From positions 182,371 to 246,370 of the forward strand of contig JBCCXD010000007.1 in assembly GCA_039192165.1 (NCBI GenBank): DNA of 64,000 nucleotides, given 5' to 3'. Numbering within the stretch: the stretch's first letter is position 1; every line of letters begins with the position of its first letter. This DNA comes from Dinoroseobacter sp039192165. GTDB taxonomy: Bacteria; Pseudomonadota; Alphaproteobacteria; Rhodobacterales; Rhodobacteraceae. The position numbers were made by a program, and so were the translations under genes. The notes beneath the pieces are model-generated. The model saw nothing but the letters and a program-made list of their open reading frames with translations, had not been told where the DNA came from and made no database searches. Positions 18,305 to 26,946 of this stretch are shown in pieces.

Positions 18305-18832
18305 ATGGCAATCGAGACAGTTTTCAGCCGCCGAATGGCGGTAACTTTTGCGGCCGTATTAACGCTTGCTGGTTGCGCTGGACAGGACGGGCTTTTCGGG
18401 TCGGCCGGCGGTGGTGCGGGCGCTGGTGCAGGCGGCATTGCTTCGGGATCGATCAGTGACCCGACATCTCCCGCTTATTTCCAACAGGCCGTGGGCGACC
18501 GAGTACTGTTTTCTGTTGACCAAAGCACGCTGACCGACGAGGCGCGCGGTGTTCTTGAACAACAAGCGCAATGGCTGACACAGAACGGAGCTTTCACCGC
18601 GGTAATTGAAGGCCACGCGGATGAGCAAGGCACACGCGAGTATAACCTGGCCCTTGGAGCCCGTCGCGCAAGCGCGGTTCGCGACTACCTTGTAGACCGG
18701 GGAGTGGCCGATAGCCGGCTCTCAACCGTGACCTTTGGGAAAGAGCGTCCGCTTGAAGTCTGCTCGAACGAGAGCTGCTATGCCCAAAATCGGCGGGCCG
18801 TCACAGTGCTAAGTGCCGGACCAGGGTCCTGA
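18305..18832 (+). CDS. pal: Peptidoglycan-associated lipoprotein Pal
   Basis: 175 residues. Lipoprotein signal with lipobox LAGC (Cys about 22), Gly/Ala-rich linker, then an OmpA-C peptidoglycan-binding domain with VIEGHADEQGTREYNLALG and RRAVTVL. Anchors the outer membrane to peptidoglycan together with TolB. ATG 18305 gives a proper lipoprotein leader; upstream in-frame starts at 18254 and 18290 would lengthen it without support. Confidence 0.95.
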   Translation: MAIETVFSRRMAVTFAAVLTLAGCAGQDGLFGSAGGGAGAGAGGIASGSISDPTSPAYFQQAVGDRVLFSVDQSTLTDEARGVLEQQAQWLTQNGAFTAVIEGHADEQGTREYNLALGARRASAVRDYLVDRGVADSRLSTVTFGKERPLEVCSNESCYAQNRRAVTVLSAGPGS

Positions 18833-18842
18833 GGCGCCCTTT

Positions 18843-19688
18843 ATGATGAAACGGGTTGCCTGCGCAGGTCTGGTTGTTGTGGCACTGGCTCTAGGGCTGG
18901 CCCAAAGCGCAAATTCTCAATCGCCCAACGATCAGACTCTGGCCGATATCCGTCAGGAGCTGTCGGTGCTTTTTGTGGAAGTTCAGCGTTTGCGGCGCGA
19001 GCTCTCGACCACAGGCAGCCCTCAAATCTCCCTTCCGTCAGGCGGGCTGGAGCGGCTCGATGCTCTCGAGGCAGAGCTCGCGCGTCTGACCGAAAAAACC
19101 GAACAACTTGAGTTTCGCATCGATCAGATTGTTACCGATGGCACCAATCGCATTGGTGATCTCGAGTTTAGGCTGGTTGAGCTCGAAGGCGGAGACCTCT
19201 CTCAGCTGGGAGAGACCACAACGCTTGGCGGTGATGCCGCGGCACCTGCCGCGCCGCCACCAGTTGTTCCGCCGGAGGCGCCTCAGACGGCGGGCCCGGA
19301 ACTTGCAATGGCTGAGCAGGATGATTTCGATGCCGCTCGGGCACTTCTTGACGACGGTCAGGCACAGGCCGCCGCAGATGCCTTCACCACCTACGCTGAA
19401 ACCTATCCTGGTGGCCCACTTGTGGCCGAAGCGCATTTCTTGCGCGGTGACGCATTGGCCAGTTTGAACGACTGGAACGGTGCGGCACGCGCCTATCTGG
19501 ACAGTTTTTCGGGGACCCCGAACGGACGCATGGCGCCAGACGCGCTGTACAAGCTGGGCGTGTCACTGAATGCGCTGGGCCAACGCGACGAGGCATGTCT
19601 TACCCTAAGGGAAGTCAGCCTGCGATTCCCGGGCGGTACCGCCGCAGTGGATGCCAATACTGCGCGTACAGAGCTGAACTGCCCTTGA
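18843..19688 (+). CDS. cpoB: Cell division coordinator CpoB (YbgF)
   Basis: 281 residues. Signal peptide (MMKRVACAGL to about QSANSQ), an N-terminal coiled coil (about 40-110, with LEAELARLTEKTEQLEFRI), a Pro/Ala linker, and C-terminal TPR repeats (DDFDAARALLDDGQAQAAAD onward). Periplasmic Tol-Pal partner that coordinates outer-membrane constriction with septal peptidoglycan synthesis in E. coli. The stop overlaps the TTG start of tilS. Confidence 0.92.
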   Translation: MMKRVACAGLVVVALALGLAQSANSQSPNDQTLADIRQELSVLFVEVQRLRRELSTTGSPQISLPSGGLERLDALEAELARLTEKTEQLEFRIDQIVTDGTNRIGDLEFRLVELEGGDLSQLGETTTLGGDAAAPAAPPPVVPPEAPQTAGPELAMAEQDDFDAARALLDDGQAQAAADAFTTYAETYPGGPLVAEAHFLRGDALASLNDWNGAARAYLDSFSGTPNGRMAPDALYKLGVSLNALGQRDEACLTLREVSLRFPGGTAAVDANTARTELNCP

Positions 19689-20932
19689 GCCGAGACCCTG
19701 TCGAAACCCATGTTGACGCGGCGCTGTCGCGGCATTTTGGGCGGGGGGATCGGATTGGTGTTGCGGTGTCCGGGGGCAGCGACTCGGTCGCCCTTATGCA
19801 GCTGGCCGCACTTTGGGCACAAAATGCTGGTGCAGAATTGCAGGTGGCGACGGTCGACCACGGCCTCAGAGAAGGGTCGATGACAGAAGCAGCAACCGTG
19901 AGGGAGGCTGCGCGCAGCTTGTCGCTGAAGCATACCGTTCTTTCCTGGACTGGCTGGGATGGGACAGGCAACCTGCAGGATGCCGCCCGCGAGGCGCGCA
20001 GGAGCCTTCTCGCCCAATGGTCGCGAGAGCGGAACCTCGTCGCGGTTCTTCTGGGACACACGCTACAGGATCAGGCAGAGACGTTCCTGATGCGTCTTGG
20101 ACGTGGATCCGGAGTGGACGGATTGGCCGCAATGTCGGAAGCCCGGATAACCGACGGAGTTACCTGGGTGCGTCCGATGCTTGGCCTTTCCCGGACCGCA
20201 TTGCAGGACTGGCTTCGGGCACGTGATGTGAGTTGGGTTGAAGACCCATCAAACGAAGACGAGAGATTTGCGCGCGTGCGTATCCGAAAAGCGGCAGGAC
20301 TGCTGAGCGATCTTGGATTGGACGCACCGCGTATCGCCGCGACCGCGGCGTCAATGGCACGGGCGCGCCAAGCGCTTTTGGCGCGGGCCCACGAGAAAGC
20401 AGAGCTGCTGGCAGAGGTCACGGAAGGCGTTCTGACTTTCGAGGCAAACGGCCTCGCCCGATTGGATGCTGAAACACGGCTGCGGTTGCTCGCCCATGGT
20501 CTCCAGTGGACGGCGCATCAAGCCTACAAGCCCCGCTTGAGCAGTCTGGAGACGGTCTGGACACAGGTGCAGGGCGGCGCACCGGCGACCCTGCATGGTT
20601 GCATTCTGGGGCGCTATGGCTCGCGCATTTTTATTGCAAGGGAGTATGCCCCAGTGGCTGAGCATATCGTTCCGGACAGCGAGATCTGGGACGCGCGTTG
20701 GCGCTTCTCGATCGAAGGGTTCCCCACTAAAATTGCGGCACTTGGGGACGACGGTCTGCGAACCCTTGGGGCGAACGCATCGCAATTACCGCGTCGCGCC
20801 ATTCTCGCTTTGCCTGGTTTGTGGGCCGAAGGTGAACTTGTTGCCGTACCCAGCCTATCCTGGGGGCAGCCAGTAAATGTGCACGTCTTTCCTGCGAAGA
20901 CTTCTTTTCTTGAAGGCCTCATTGCGCATTGA
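19685..20932 (+). CDS. tilS: tRNA(Ile)-lysidine synthase TilS
   Basis: 415 residues from a TTG at 19685 overlapping the cpoB stop (TTGA). N-type ATP pyrophosphatase PP-loop SGGSDS at 29-34, VDHGLREGS and the GHTLQDQAETFLMRLGRGSG motif; C-terminal half is the substrate-binding region. It converts C34 of tRNA-Ile(CAU) to lysidine. An open frame reaches back to 19595 inside cpoB, but the conserved protein starts near the TTG. Confidence 0.93.
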   Translation: MSRDPVETHVDAALSRHFGRGDRIGVAVSGGSDSVALMQLAALWAQNAGAELQVATVDHGLREGSMTEAATVREAARSLSLKHTVLSWTGWDGTGNLQDAAREARRSLLAQWSRERNLVAVLLGHTLQDQAETFLMRLGRGSGVDGLAAMSEARITDGVTWVRPMLGLSRTALQDWLRARDVSWVEDPSNEDERFARVRIRKAAGLLSDLGLDAPRIAATAASMARARQALLARAHEKAELLAEVTEGVLTFEANGLARLDAETRLRLLAHGLQWTAHQAYKPRLSSLETVWTQVQGGAPATLHGCILGRYGSRIFIAREYAPVAEHIVPDSEIWDARWRFSIEGFPTKIAALGDDGLRTLGANASQLPRRAILALPGLWAEGELVAVPSLSWGQPVNVHVFPAKTSFLEGLIAH

Positions 20933-21009
20933 ACTGGCCTCAAAGCTGTCTATTTTACTTTATATGCTTGGTTTCTGGCCGGCATTGACGACCGTTAAGG
21001 AGATTTTCC

Positions 21010-22929
21010 GTGGGAAATATGCGAAACGTCGCGTTCTGGGTGGTGCTTTTTCTTCTCATCCTTGCACTTTTCAATCTGTTCAGCGGTGGACAGTCGACCG
21101 TGAATGCGCGGGCAATCAGCTATTCAGACTTCGTTGAGCGTGTCGAACAGGGCGATGTATCCTCGGTTGTCCTCGACGGTGAGAAGATCACCATGCGCAC
21201 GGGCGACGGCCAGCAGTTGACCACCATCCGGCCTGATGGCGTTGATGTCACCGATCTGCTTCTGGCAGAAAACGTGGAAATTGAGGCGCGCGCACAGGAG
21301 CAGTCCGGTATTCTGGCGTATGTCGGCACGCTTCTACCGTTCCTTATCCTTATCGGCATTTGGATTTTCTTCATGAACCGGATGCAAGGAGGCGGACGCG
21401 GCGGCGCGATGGGCTTTGGAAAGTCAAAAGCAAAACTGCTTACTGAAAAGCACGGTCGCGTCACCTTTGACGATGTCGCGGGCATCGATGAGGCGAAAGA
21501 CGATCTGGAAGAGATTGTCGAGTTCCTGCGCAACCCACAGAAATTCTCGCGCCTTGGTGGCAAGATCCCAAAAGGTGCTTTGCTGGTCGGCCCTCCCGGT
21601 ACTGGTAAGACTCTTCTGGCGCGCGCTGTCGCAGGTGAGGCCGGTGTGCCCTTCTTTACCATCTCCGGTTCGGACTTTGTTGAAATGTTCGTCGGCGTCG
21701 GTGCGTCCCGTGTCCGCGATATGTTCGAGCAGGCCAAGAAAAACGCACCCTGCATCGTGTTCATCGACGAGATTGACGCCGTTGGCCGCTCCCGCGGTGT
21801 TGGCTATGGCGGCGGCAACGACGAGCGTGAGCAGACGCTGAACCAGCTTCTGGTGGAAATGGACGGGTTTGAAGCCAATGAGGGCATCATCATCGTCGCC
21901 GCAACCAACCGTCCGGATGTTCTTGATCCCGCGCTTCTGCGGCCGGGTCGTTTCGACCGCCAGGTGCAGGTTCCGAACCCCGACATCAAAGGCCGCGAAA
22001 AGATCCTTGGCGTGCACGCCCGTAAGGTTCCGCTGGGCCCAGACGTCGACCTGCGCATCATTGCGCGCGGCACTCCGGGCTTCTCGGGCGCTGATCTGGC
22101 AAACCTTGTCAACGAGTCCGCATTGATGGCGGCCCGCGTCGGGCGGCGCTTCGTCACGATGGAGGATTTTGAGAACGCCAAAGACAAAGTCATGATGGGA
22201 GCCGAACGCCGCTCAATGGTCATGACCGAAGACGAGAAAATGCTGACCGCCTATCATGAGGCGGGGCATGCAATTGTCGGTCTGAACGTCCCTCAGCACG
22301 ATCCGATCCACAAGGCGACGATCATCCCTCGCGGTCGCGCGTTGGGCCTCGTGATGTCCTTGCCTGAGCGTGATCAGCTGAGCGTGACCAAGACCAAATA
22401 CGCCTCCAAGATCGCGATGGCGATGGGGGGTAAAGTCGCCGAGGAACTGAAGTTCGGAGAGGAAAATGTGACCTCAGGAGCGACATCCGACATCCAGCAG
22501 GTCACGAAAATTGCTCGGGCCATGGTGACACAGTTCGGCTTTTCCGATGAGCTGGGCCATGTGGACTATGCCAACGAACAGCAATCCTATCTTGGCGCCT
22601 ACGGTGGCGGCACAAATCACAGCCAGGAAACCCAGAAGATCATCGATCAGAAGGTGAAAGAGATCATAGACGCGGGCTATGAAACGGCTAAACGGGTGCT
22701 CACGGAGAAAAACGAGGAATGGGAAAGACTGGCGCAAGGGCTTTTGGAGTACGAAACCCTTACAGGTGCCGAAATCCAGAAGGTGATCGCTGGTGAGCCG
22801 CTCAACCGTGGCGATGATGAAGATGATACGCCGCCTGCTGGAACCCCGTCTGTCACGGCCATTCCGAAAACGAAGCCGCGTTCGAAGCCGTCTGGCGATG
22901 GCGGTCTGGAGCCTGAACCCACCGGGTGA
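21010..22929 (+). CDS. ftsH: ATP-dependent zinc metalloprotease FtsH
   Basis: 639 residues. Two membrane helices (about 7-24 and 103-121) flank a small periplasmic domain; AAA module with Walker A GPPGTGKT at 194-201, FIDEIDAVGR Walker B and the second region of homology; zinc site HEAGH at 416-420; polar C-terminal tail. Degrades membrane proteins and short-lived regulators. GTG start with AAGGAGA seven bases upstream. It closes the tol-tilS-ftsH run and is followed by a strong hairpin. Confidence 0.97.
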   Translation: MGNMRNVAFWVVLFLLILALFNLFSGGQSTVNARAISYSDFVERVEQGDVSSVVLDGEKITMRTGDGQQLTTIRPDGVDVTDLLLAENVEIEARAQEQSGILAYVGTLLPFLILIGIWIFFMNRMQGGGRGGAMGFGKSKAKLLTEKHGRVTFDDVAGIDEAKDDLEEIVEFLRNPQKFSRLGGKIPKGALLVGPPGTGKTLLARAVAGEAGVPFFTISGSDFVEMFVGVGASRVRDMFEQAKKNAPCIVFIDEIDAVGRSRGVGYGGGNDEREQTLNQLLVEMDGFEANEGIIIVAATNRPDVLDPALLRPGRFDRQVQVPNPDIKGREKILGVHARKVPLGPDVDLRIIARGTPGFSGADLANLVNESALMAARVGRRFVTMEDFENAKDKVMMGAERRSMVMTEDEKMLTAYHEAGHAIVGLNVPQHDPIHKATIIPRGRALGLVMSLPERDQLSVTKTKYASKIAMAMGGKVAEELKFGEENVTSGATSDIQQVTKIARAMVTQFGFSDELGHVDYANEQQSYLGAYGGGTNHSQETQKIIDQKVKEIIDAGYETAKRVLTEKNEEWERLAQGLLEYETLTGAEIQKVIAGEPLNRGDDEDDTPPAGTPSVTAIPKTKPRSKPSGDGGLEPEPTG

Positions 22930-22952
22930 CACGCGTTCAGAGAGCATTTGAG

Positions 22953-22976
22953 ATCGCCGCCCTATAGGGCGGCGAT
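22953..22976 (+). terminator. Perfect palindromic terminator after ftsH
   Basis: A 24-bp perfect inverted repeat, 10-bp arms ATCGCCGCCC and GGGCGGCGAT around a TATA loop, 23 bases after the ftsH stop and followed by a short TT. Being a perfect palindrome it could also act on the other strand, but no minus-strand gene ends there. Confidence 0.75.
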
Positions 22977-23048
22977 TTCCGTTCTGGCGATTGATATTGG
23001 TTCCTTTTGTGCGTAACTAAGGCCCCGTTTCTCAGGAGCGCTGCTGCA

Positions 23049-23762
23049 ATGACAGACATGTTGGACAGAAACGCGACGGGTTCTTTTGGGAGCTACTGGC
23101 CCTTCTGGCTCGCCTTGGCCATCACGATCGCGTTTTGCGGTTATGGTATGCTCACCGGCACATCTGCGTATGACTTCGTTCAGGAAAGTGGTGTGATCGA
23201 AAATGCGTCTGTGGTGATTTTCTTTTGTGGAGCGCTTGGCTTTGTCGTTCTCAGACCTGATCTGGCTTTCGGCCGTGGCTGGCATGTTCTTGTGATCATG
23301 CTGCTCTTCGCCGCTCGTGAGTTGGATTTTGATAAACGCTTTACGGAAAAAGGGGTCCTGCAGTCTCGCCTTTACTCCGGCGATTATCCCCTGGAGCAAA
23401 AACTGATAGGCGCGGCAGTTGTCTTGCTCATCCTTTGGACCGTGTACCGGCTTGTTCGATATGGGTGGCGACCATTTTTGCGCGGGCTGCGCGACGGGTC
23501 CCTCTGGGCTTGGATCATCGCCGCAGCCTGCGTGACAGTTGCTATTTCGAAGTCTCTTGATGGCGCCGGGCGAAAACTGGCGCCTTATGGCATCGAGCTC
23601 AGCCCGGAAACCGATTTTACTCTCGTCGTTTTGGAGGAAGTTGGCGAGCTTGGGTTCGGACTTCTCTTGGTCTTCGCAATATGCAGCTGGGTGCGCAGTG
23701 AGCGCGTCTCCTTGAGCGGAGCCGAGACGTTTCCGGCACCATCCGCAGGGTCCAAGATCTGA
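23049..23762 (+). CDS. Uncharacterised polytopic membrane protein
   Basis: 237 residues with about six membrane helices (near 11-33, 47-65, 75-92, 118-135, 152-172, 196-218). The motif AARELDFDKRFTEKGVLQSR sits after helix 3 and LEEVGELGFG before the last helix; I recall similar RELD...KR and EE..EL motifs in other uncharacterised bacterial membrane proteins but know no function. Start ATG 23049 is chosen for CAGGAG ten bases before it. It stands alone between the ftsH terminator and fhs. Confidence 0.65.
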   Translation: MTDMLDRNATGSFGSYWPFWLALAITIAFCGYGMLTGTSAYDFVQESGVIENASVVIFFCGALGFVVLRPDLAFGRGWHVLVIMLLFAARELDFDKRFTEKGVLQSRLYSGDYPLEQKLIGAAVVLLILWTVYRLVRYGWRPFLRGLRDGSLWAWIIAAACVTVAISKSLDGAGRKLAPYGIELSPETDFTLVVLEEVGELGFGLLLVFAICSWVRSERVSLSGAETFPAPSAGSKI

Positions 23763-23872
23763 GCATGCGTTTCTGAAAAGAAACAGACGCGGGCGATTTC
23801 GCGGTCTGAAATGTCGTAATCGCTCCTGCGAAGCCGAAATACGCTCATTAGAACAGAGGTATAGGCGCCGGA

Positions 23873-23899
23873 ATCTCCCGGACTGCTCATTCGGGAGGT
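23873..23899 (+). promoter_or_regulatory. Hairpin that can hide the fhs ribosome binding site
   Basis: CTCCCG at 23875-23880 pairs with CGGGAG at 23892-23897, extendable by a T-G and an A-T pair. The right arm contains the fhs Shine-Dalgarno (GGGAGG, about 23893-23898), four bases before the ATG at 23903. Could be a translational switch or simply chance; no known riboswitch consensus recognised. Confidence 0.35.
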
Positions 23900-23902
23900 G
23901 GC

Positions 23903-25579
23903 ATGTCAATGCGCTCAGATATCGAAATCGCGCGCGCGGCGCAAAAACGACCGATTACAGAGATCGGTGAAAAGCTGGGCGTCCCGGCTGAGGCGCTTGT
24001 ACCCTATGGTCACGACAAGGCTAAAGTGGGTCAGTCCTTTATAGACAGCCTTTCGGATCGGCCGGACGGCAAGCTTATCCTTGTGACGGCTGTAAACCCG
24101 ACCCCCGCAGGAGAAGGTAAAACCACCACCACGGTTGGTCTGGGGGACGGGCTGAACGCGATCGGCAAGAAAGCCGCGATATGTATCCGAGAGGCTTCGC
24201 TGGGCCCGTGCTTCGGAATGAAAGGCGGGGCCGCGGGCGGTGGCAACGCGCAGGTGGTCCCGATGGAGGATATGAACCTCCATTTCACGGGCGATTTTCA
24301 CGCGATCACAAGCGCGCATAACCTTCTGAGCGCGATGATCGATAACCACATCTATTGGGGCAACACGCTTGAGATCGACCAGCGCCGTGTCACCTGGCGC
24401 CGCGTGATGGATATGAATGATCGGGCTCTGCGCCAGATTACTGCCTCGCTTGGGGGCGTATCAAACGGTTTTCCGTCTGAGGCAGGCTTCGACATTACCG
24501 TGGCTTCCGAAGTCATGGCATGTCTCTGCCTCGCCTCGGACCTGGGCGATCTGGAAAAGCGCCTCGGCGAGATCATTGTGGCGTACCGGCGCGACAAATC
24601 TCCGATATTTGCCCGCGACATCAAAGCAGACGGCGCGATGGCGGTCCTGCTTAAGGACGCGATGCAACCCAATCTCGTGCAGACGCTGGAAAACAATCCC
24701 GCCTTTGTTCATGGTGGACCGTTTGCAAATATCGCCCATGGTTGCAACTCGGTCATTGCAACAAAGACAGCTCTGAAACTTGCGGATTACGTGGTCACCG
24801 AGGCCGGCTTTGGTGCTGATCTGGGTGCTGAGAAGTTCATGAACATCAAGTGCCGCAAGGCCGGGCTTGCACCCTCTGCGGTGGTCGTCGTGGCTACCGT
24901 GCGGGCCATGAAAATGCATGGCGGTGTGGCGAAAGATGCGCTGGGCCAAGAAGATGTCGAGGCGGTGTCTCGCGGATGCGAAAACCTCGGGCGTCATATA
25001 GCGAACCTTAAGAGTTTTGGCGTGCCGGTGGTGGTTGGCGTGAACCATTTCGTCTCGGATACGGATGCCGAGGTTGAAGCGATCCGCGCCTTCGCTGACA
25101 GTTGCGGGGCTGAGGCATTCCTGTGCAAGCACTGGGCGGATGGCTCAGCAGGAGTCACGGAGCTTGCGACGCGCGTTGCCGAGATTGCCGATGCAGATAT
25201 GGCGAACTTTGCGCCGCTCTATCCCGACGACAAACCGCTCTTTGACAAGATCGAAACCGTTGCCAAGCGCATCTACCGCGCTGATGAGGTGCTGGCCGAC
25301 ACAAAGATCCGGGCCCAACTGCGCGAGTGGGAGGCCCAGGGATACGGACACCTGCCAATTTGTATGGCTAAGACGCAATACTCATTCTCTTCCGATCCAT
25401 CGCTGCGCGGCGCGCCTGAAGGACACAGCCTGCCCATCCGTGAGGTCAGGCTTAGCGCGGGTGCTGGGTTCGTCGTGGTCATTTGCGGGGCGATCATGAC
25501 GATGCCCGGTCTTCCTCGTGGTCCCGCTGCAGAGGCGATCAGGCTTAATCAAGCGGGAGAAATCGAAGGCTTGTTCTGA
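23903..25579 (+). CDS. fhs: Formate--tetrahydrofolate ligase
   Basis: 558 residues, the normal length. Nucleotide-binding motif TPAGEGKTTT at about 67-76, the REASLGPCFGMKGGAAGGG block, FHAITSAHNLLSAM and a C-terminal G.V..MPGLP region. It makes 10-formyl-THF from formate, ATP and THF. Directly followed by folD, forming the classical C1 pair for formate assimilation or oxidation of C1 units, important in marine Rhodobacteraceae that oxidise methylated compounds (knowledge of the group). Confidence 0.97.
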   Translation: MSMRSDIEIARAAQKRPITEIGEKLGVPAEALVPYGHDKAKVGQSFIDSLSDRPDGKLILVTAVNPTPAGEGKTTTTVGLGDGLNAIGKKAAICIREASLGPCFGMKGGAAGGGNAQVVPMEDMNLHFTGDFHAITSAHNLLSAMIDNHIYWGNTLEIDQRRVTWRRVMDMNDRALRQITASLGGVSNGFPSEAGFDITVASEVMACLCLASDLGDLEKRLGEIIVAYRRDKSPIFARDIKADGAMAVLLKDAMQPNLVQTLENNPAFVHGGPFANIAHGCNSVIATKTALKLADYVVTEAGFGADLGAEKFMNIKCRKAGLAPSAVVVVATVRAMKMHGGVAKDALGQEDVEAVSRGCENLGRHIANLKSFGVPVVVGVNHFVSDTDAEVEAIRAFADSCGAEAFLCKHWADGSAGVTELATRVAEIADADMANFAPLYPDDKPLFDKIETVAKRIYRADEVLADTKIRAQLREWEAQGYGHLPICMAKTQYSFSSDPSLRGAPEGHSLPIREVRLSAGAGFVVVICGAIMTMPGLPRGPAAEAIRLNQAGEIEGLF

Positions 25580-25636
25580 CCCTGGTTTCCGGGCAAGTGC
25601 GAGGCGCGATATCGAGCATCCGGAGGATCAGAACCC

Positions 25637-26530
25637 ATGACAGCGACCCTTATTGATGGCAAGGCCTTCGCCGCGAAGGTGCGCACGCAAGTGGCGTCCC
25701 ATGTCGCTCGCTTGCGCGAAGAGCACGGGATAACCCCTGGACTGGCTGTGGTTCTGGTGGGCGAAGACCCTGCCAGCCAGGTCTATGTGCGCAACAAAGG
25801 AAAACAGACAGTAGAGGCGGGGATGGCCTCTTTCGAGCATAAGCTCGATGCGGCGACCCCCGAGGCGGATCTGCTGAGATTGGTGGCCCAGCTAAACGCG
25901 GACCCGGCTGTGCACGGTATTCTGGTTCAGCTTCCTTTGCCTGGGCATATCGATGCAGACAAAGTCATCAATACCATTGATCCGGCTAAGGACGTCGACG
26001 GATTTCACATCTCCAATGTGGGTTTGCTGGGGACGGGACAGAAATCGATGGTGCCCTGCACTCCGCTTGGGTGTTTGATGATGCTGCGGGACCAGCTTGG
26101 GGATCTCAGCGGATTGAACGCGGTTGTACTGGGCCGGTCAAACATCGTTGGCAAGCCCATGGCGCAGCTGCTGCTCGGCGACAGCTGTACCGTGACGGTC
26201 GCCCATTCCCGCACAAAGGACTTGCCGCAAGTCGTGCGCGGCGCGGATGTTGTGGTGGCTGCGGTCGGGCGTCCCGAGATGGTGCCCGGTGACTGGATTA
26301 AGCCCGGAGCGACGGTGATTGATGTGGGTATCAATCGGATCGCGAAGCCCGAAGGGGGCACGCGCCTTGTCGGAGATGTGGAGTTTGCCAGCGCTTCAGC
26401 GGTTGCCGCTGCGATTACACCTGTTCCGGGTGGCGTTGGCCCGATGACGATCGCCTGCCTTCTTGCGAACACAGTAACGGCCTGTAGCCGCGCATATGGG
26501 TTGCCGGAACCGGAAGGACTTACTGCCTAG
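25637..26530 (+). CDS. folD: Bifunctional methylenetetrahydrofolate dehydrogenase/cyclohydrolase FolD
   Basis: 297 residues. Folate-binding half with VGEDPASQVYVRNKGK (catalytic Tyr/Lys) and QLPLPGHID, NADP half with VVLGRSNIVGKPMAQLL and the TPVPGGVGPMT signature. Interconverts 5,10-methylene-, methenyl- and 10-formyl-THF, next to fhs. SD CCGGAGG precedes the ATG. Its stop codon overlaps the stop of the converging thioesterase gene within a CTAG tetranucleotide. Confidence 0.97.
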   Translation: MTATLIDGKAFAAKVRTQVASHVARLREEHGITPGLAVVLVGEDPASQVYVRNKGKQTVEAGMASFEHKLDAATPEADLLRLVAQLNADPAVHGILVQLPLPGHIDADKVINTIDPAKDVDGFHISNVGLLGTGQKSMVPCTPLGCLMMLRDQLGDLSGLNAVVLGRSNIVGKPMAQLLLGDSCTVTVAHSRTKDLPQVVRGADVVVAAVGRPEMVPGDWIKPGATVIDVGINRIAKPEGGTRLVGDVEFASASAVAAAITPVPGGVGPMTIACLLANTVTACSRAYGLPEPEGLTA

Positions 26531-26946
26531 GCCTGCACCGGCACCATTGTCCCCTGCAAAAGCGCCACCAGAACACCATCTGTGCGGCTCACCTCGGCTG
26601 AAACGACGCTCAGGCGCTTGCCAGCCTTGACCACGCGCCCCGTCGCACGCAGCTCGGGGCCTGTTGCGGGGGCAAGCAGGTTTATCTTCATCTCCGCAGT
26701 GACAACTTCGGTGTCAGGCGGCTGCAGGCTCAGCGCGGCGTAGCCTGCCGCAGAGTCTCCTATGGCAAAGGTCAGACCCGCATGGGCGAACCCTTGTTGC
26801 TGCTTGGCTTTGGGCAGAACCGGCGCGTGGATCACGATATGTCCCGGTGCAATCTCGATCAGTTCGGCGCCGAGGGTTTTCATCATCGCCTGGCGGTCAA
26901 AGCTTGCCCGGATGCGCGCATCGAGATCCAGAGCATCAGAGCTCAT
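26527..26946 (-). CDS. PaaI-family hot-dog thioesterase
   Basis: 139 residues with the PaaI-type hot-dog pattern: GFAHAGLTFAIGDSAAGYAA around the active site and a KINLLAPATG.L strand. Probably hydrolyses an acyl-CoA; substrate unknown. The ATG at 26946 overlaps the pdeM stop (ATGA), so it is translationally coupled to pdeM as the last gene of the lhr-pdeM set. A longer open frame runs into pdeM and is not used. Confidence 0.85.
   Translation of the reverse strand: MSSDALDLDARIRASFDRQAMMKTLGAELIEIAPGHIVIHAPVLPKAKQQQGFAHAGLTFAIGDSAAGYAALSLQPPDTEVVTAEMKINLLAPATGPELRATGRVVKAGKRLSVVSAEVSRTDGVLVALLQGTMVPVQA

Noticed and set aside
23763..23902. Known THF riboswitch upstream of fhs
   Set aside because: No match to the class I or THF-II consensus that I can recognise; only the simple masking hairpin is reported.
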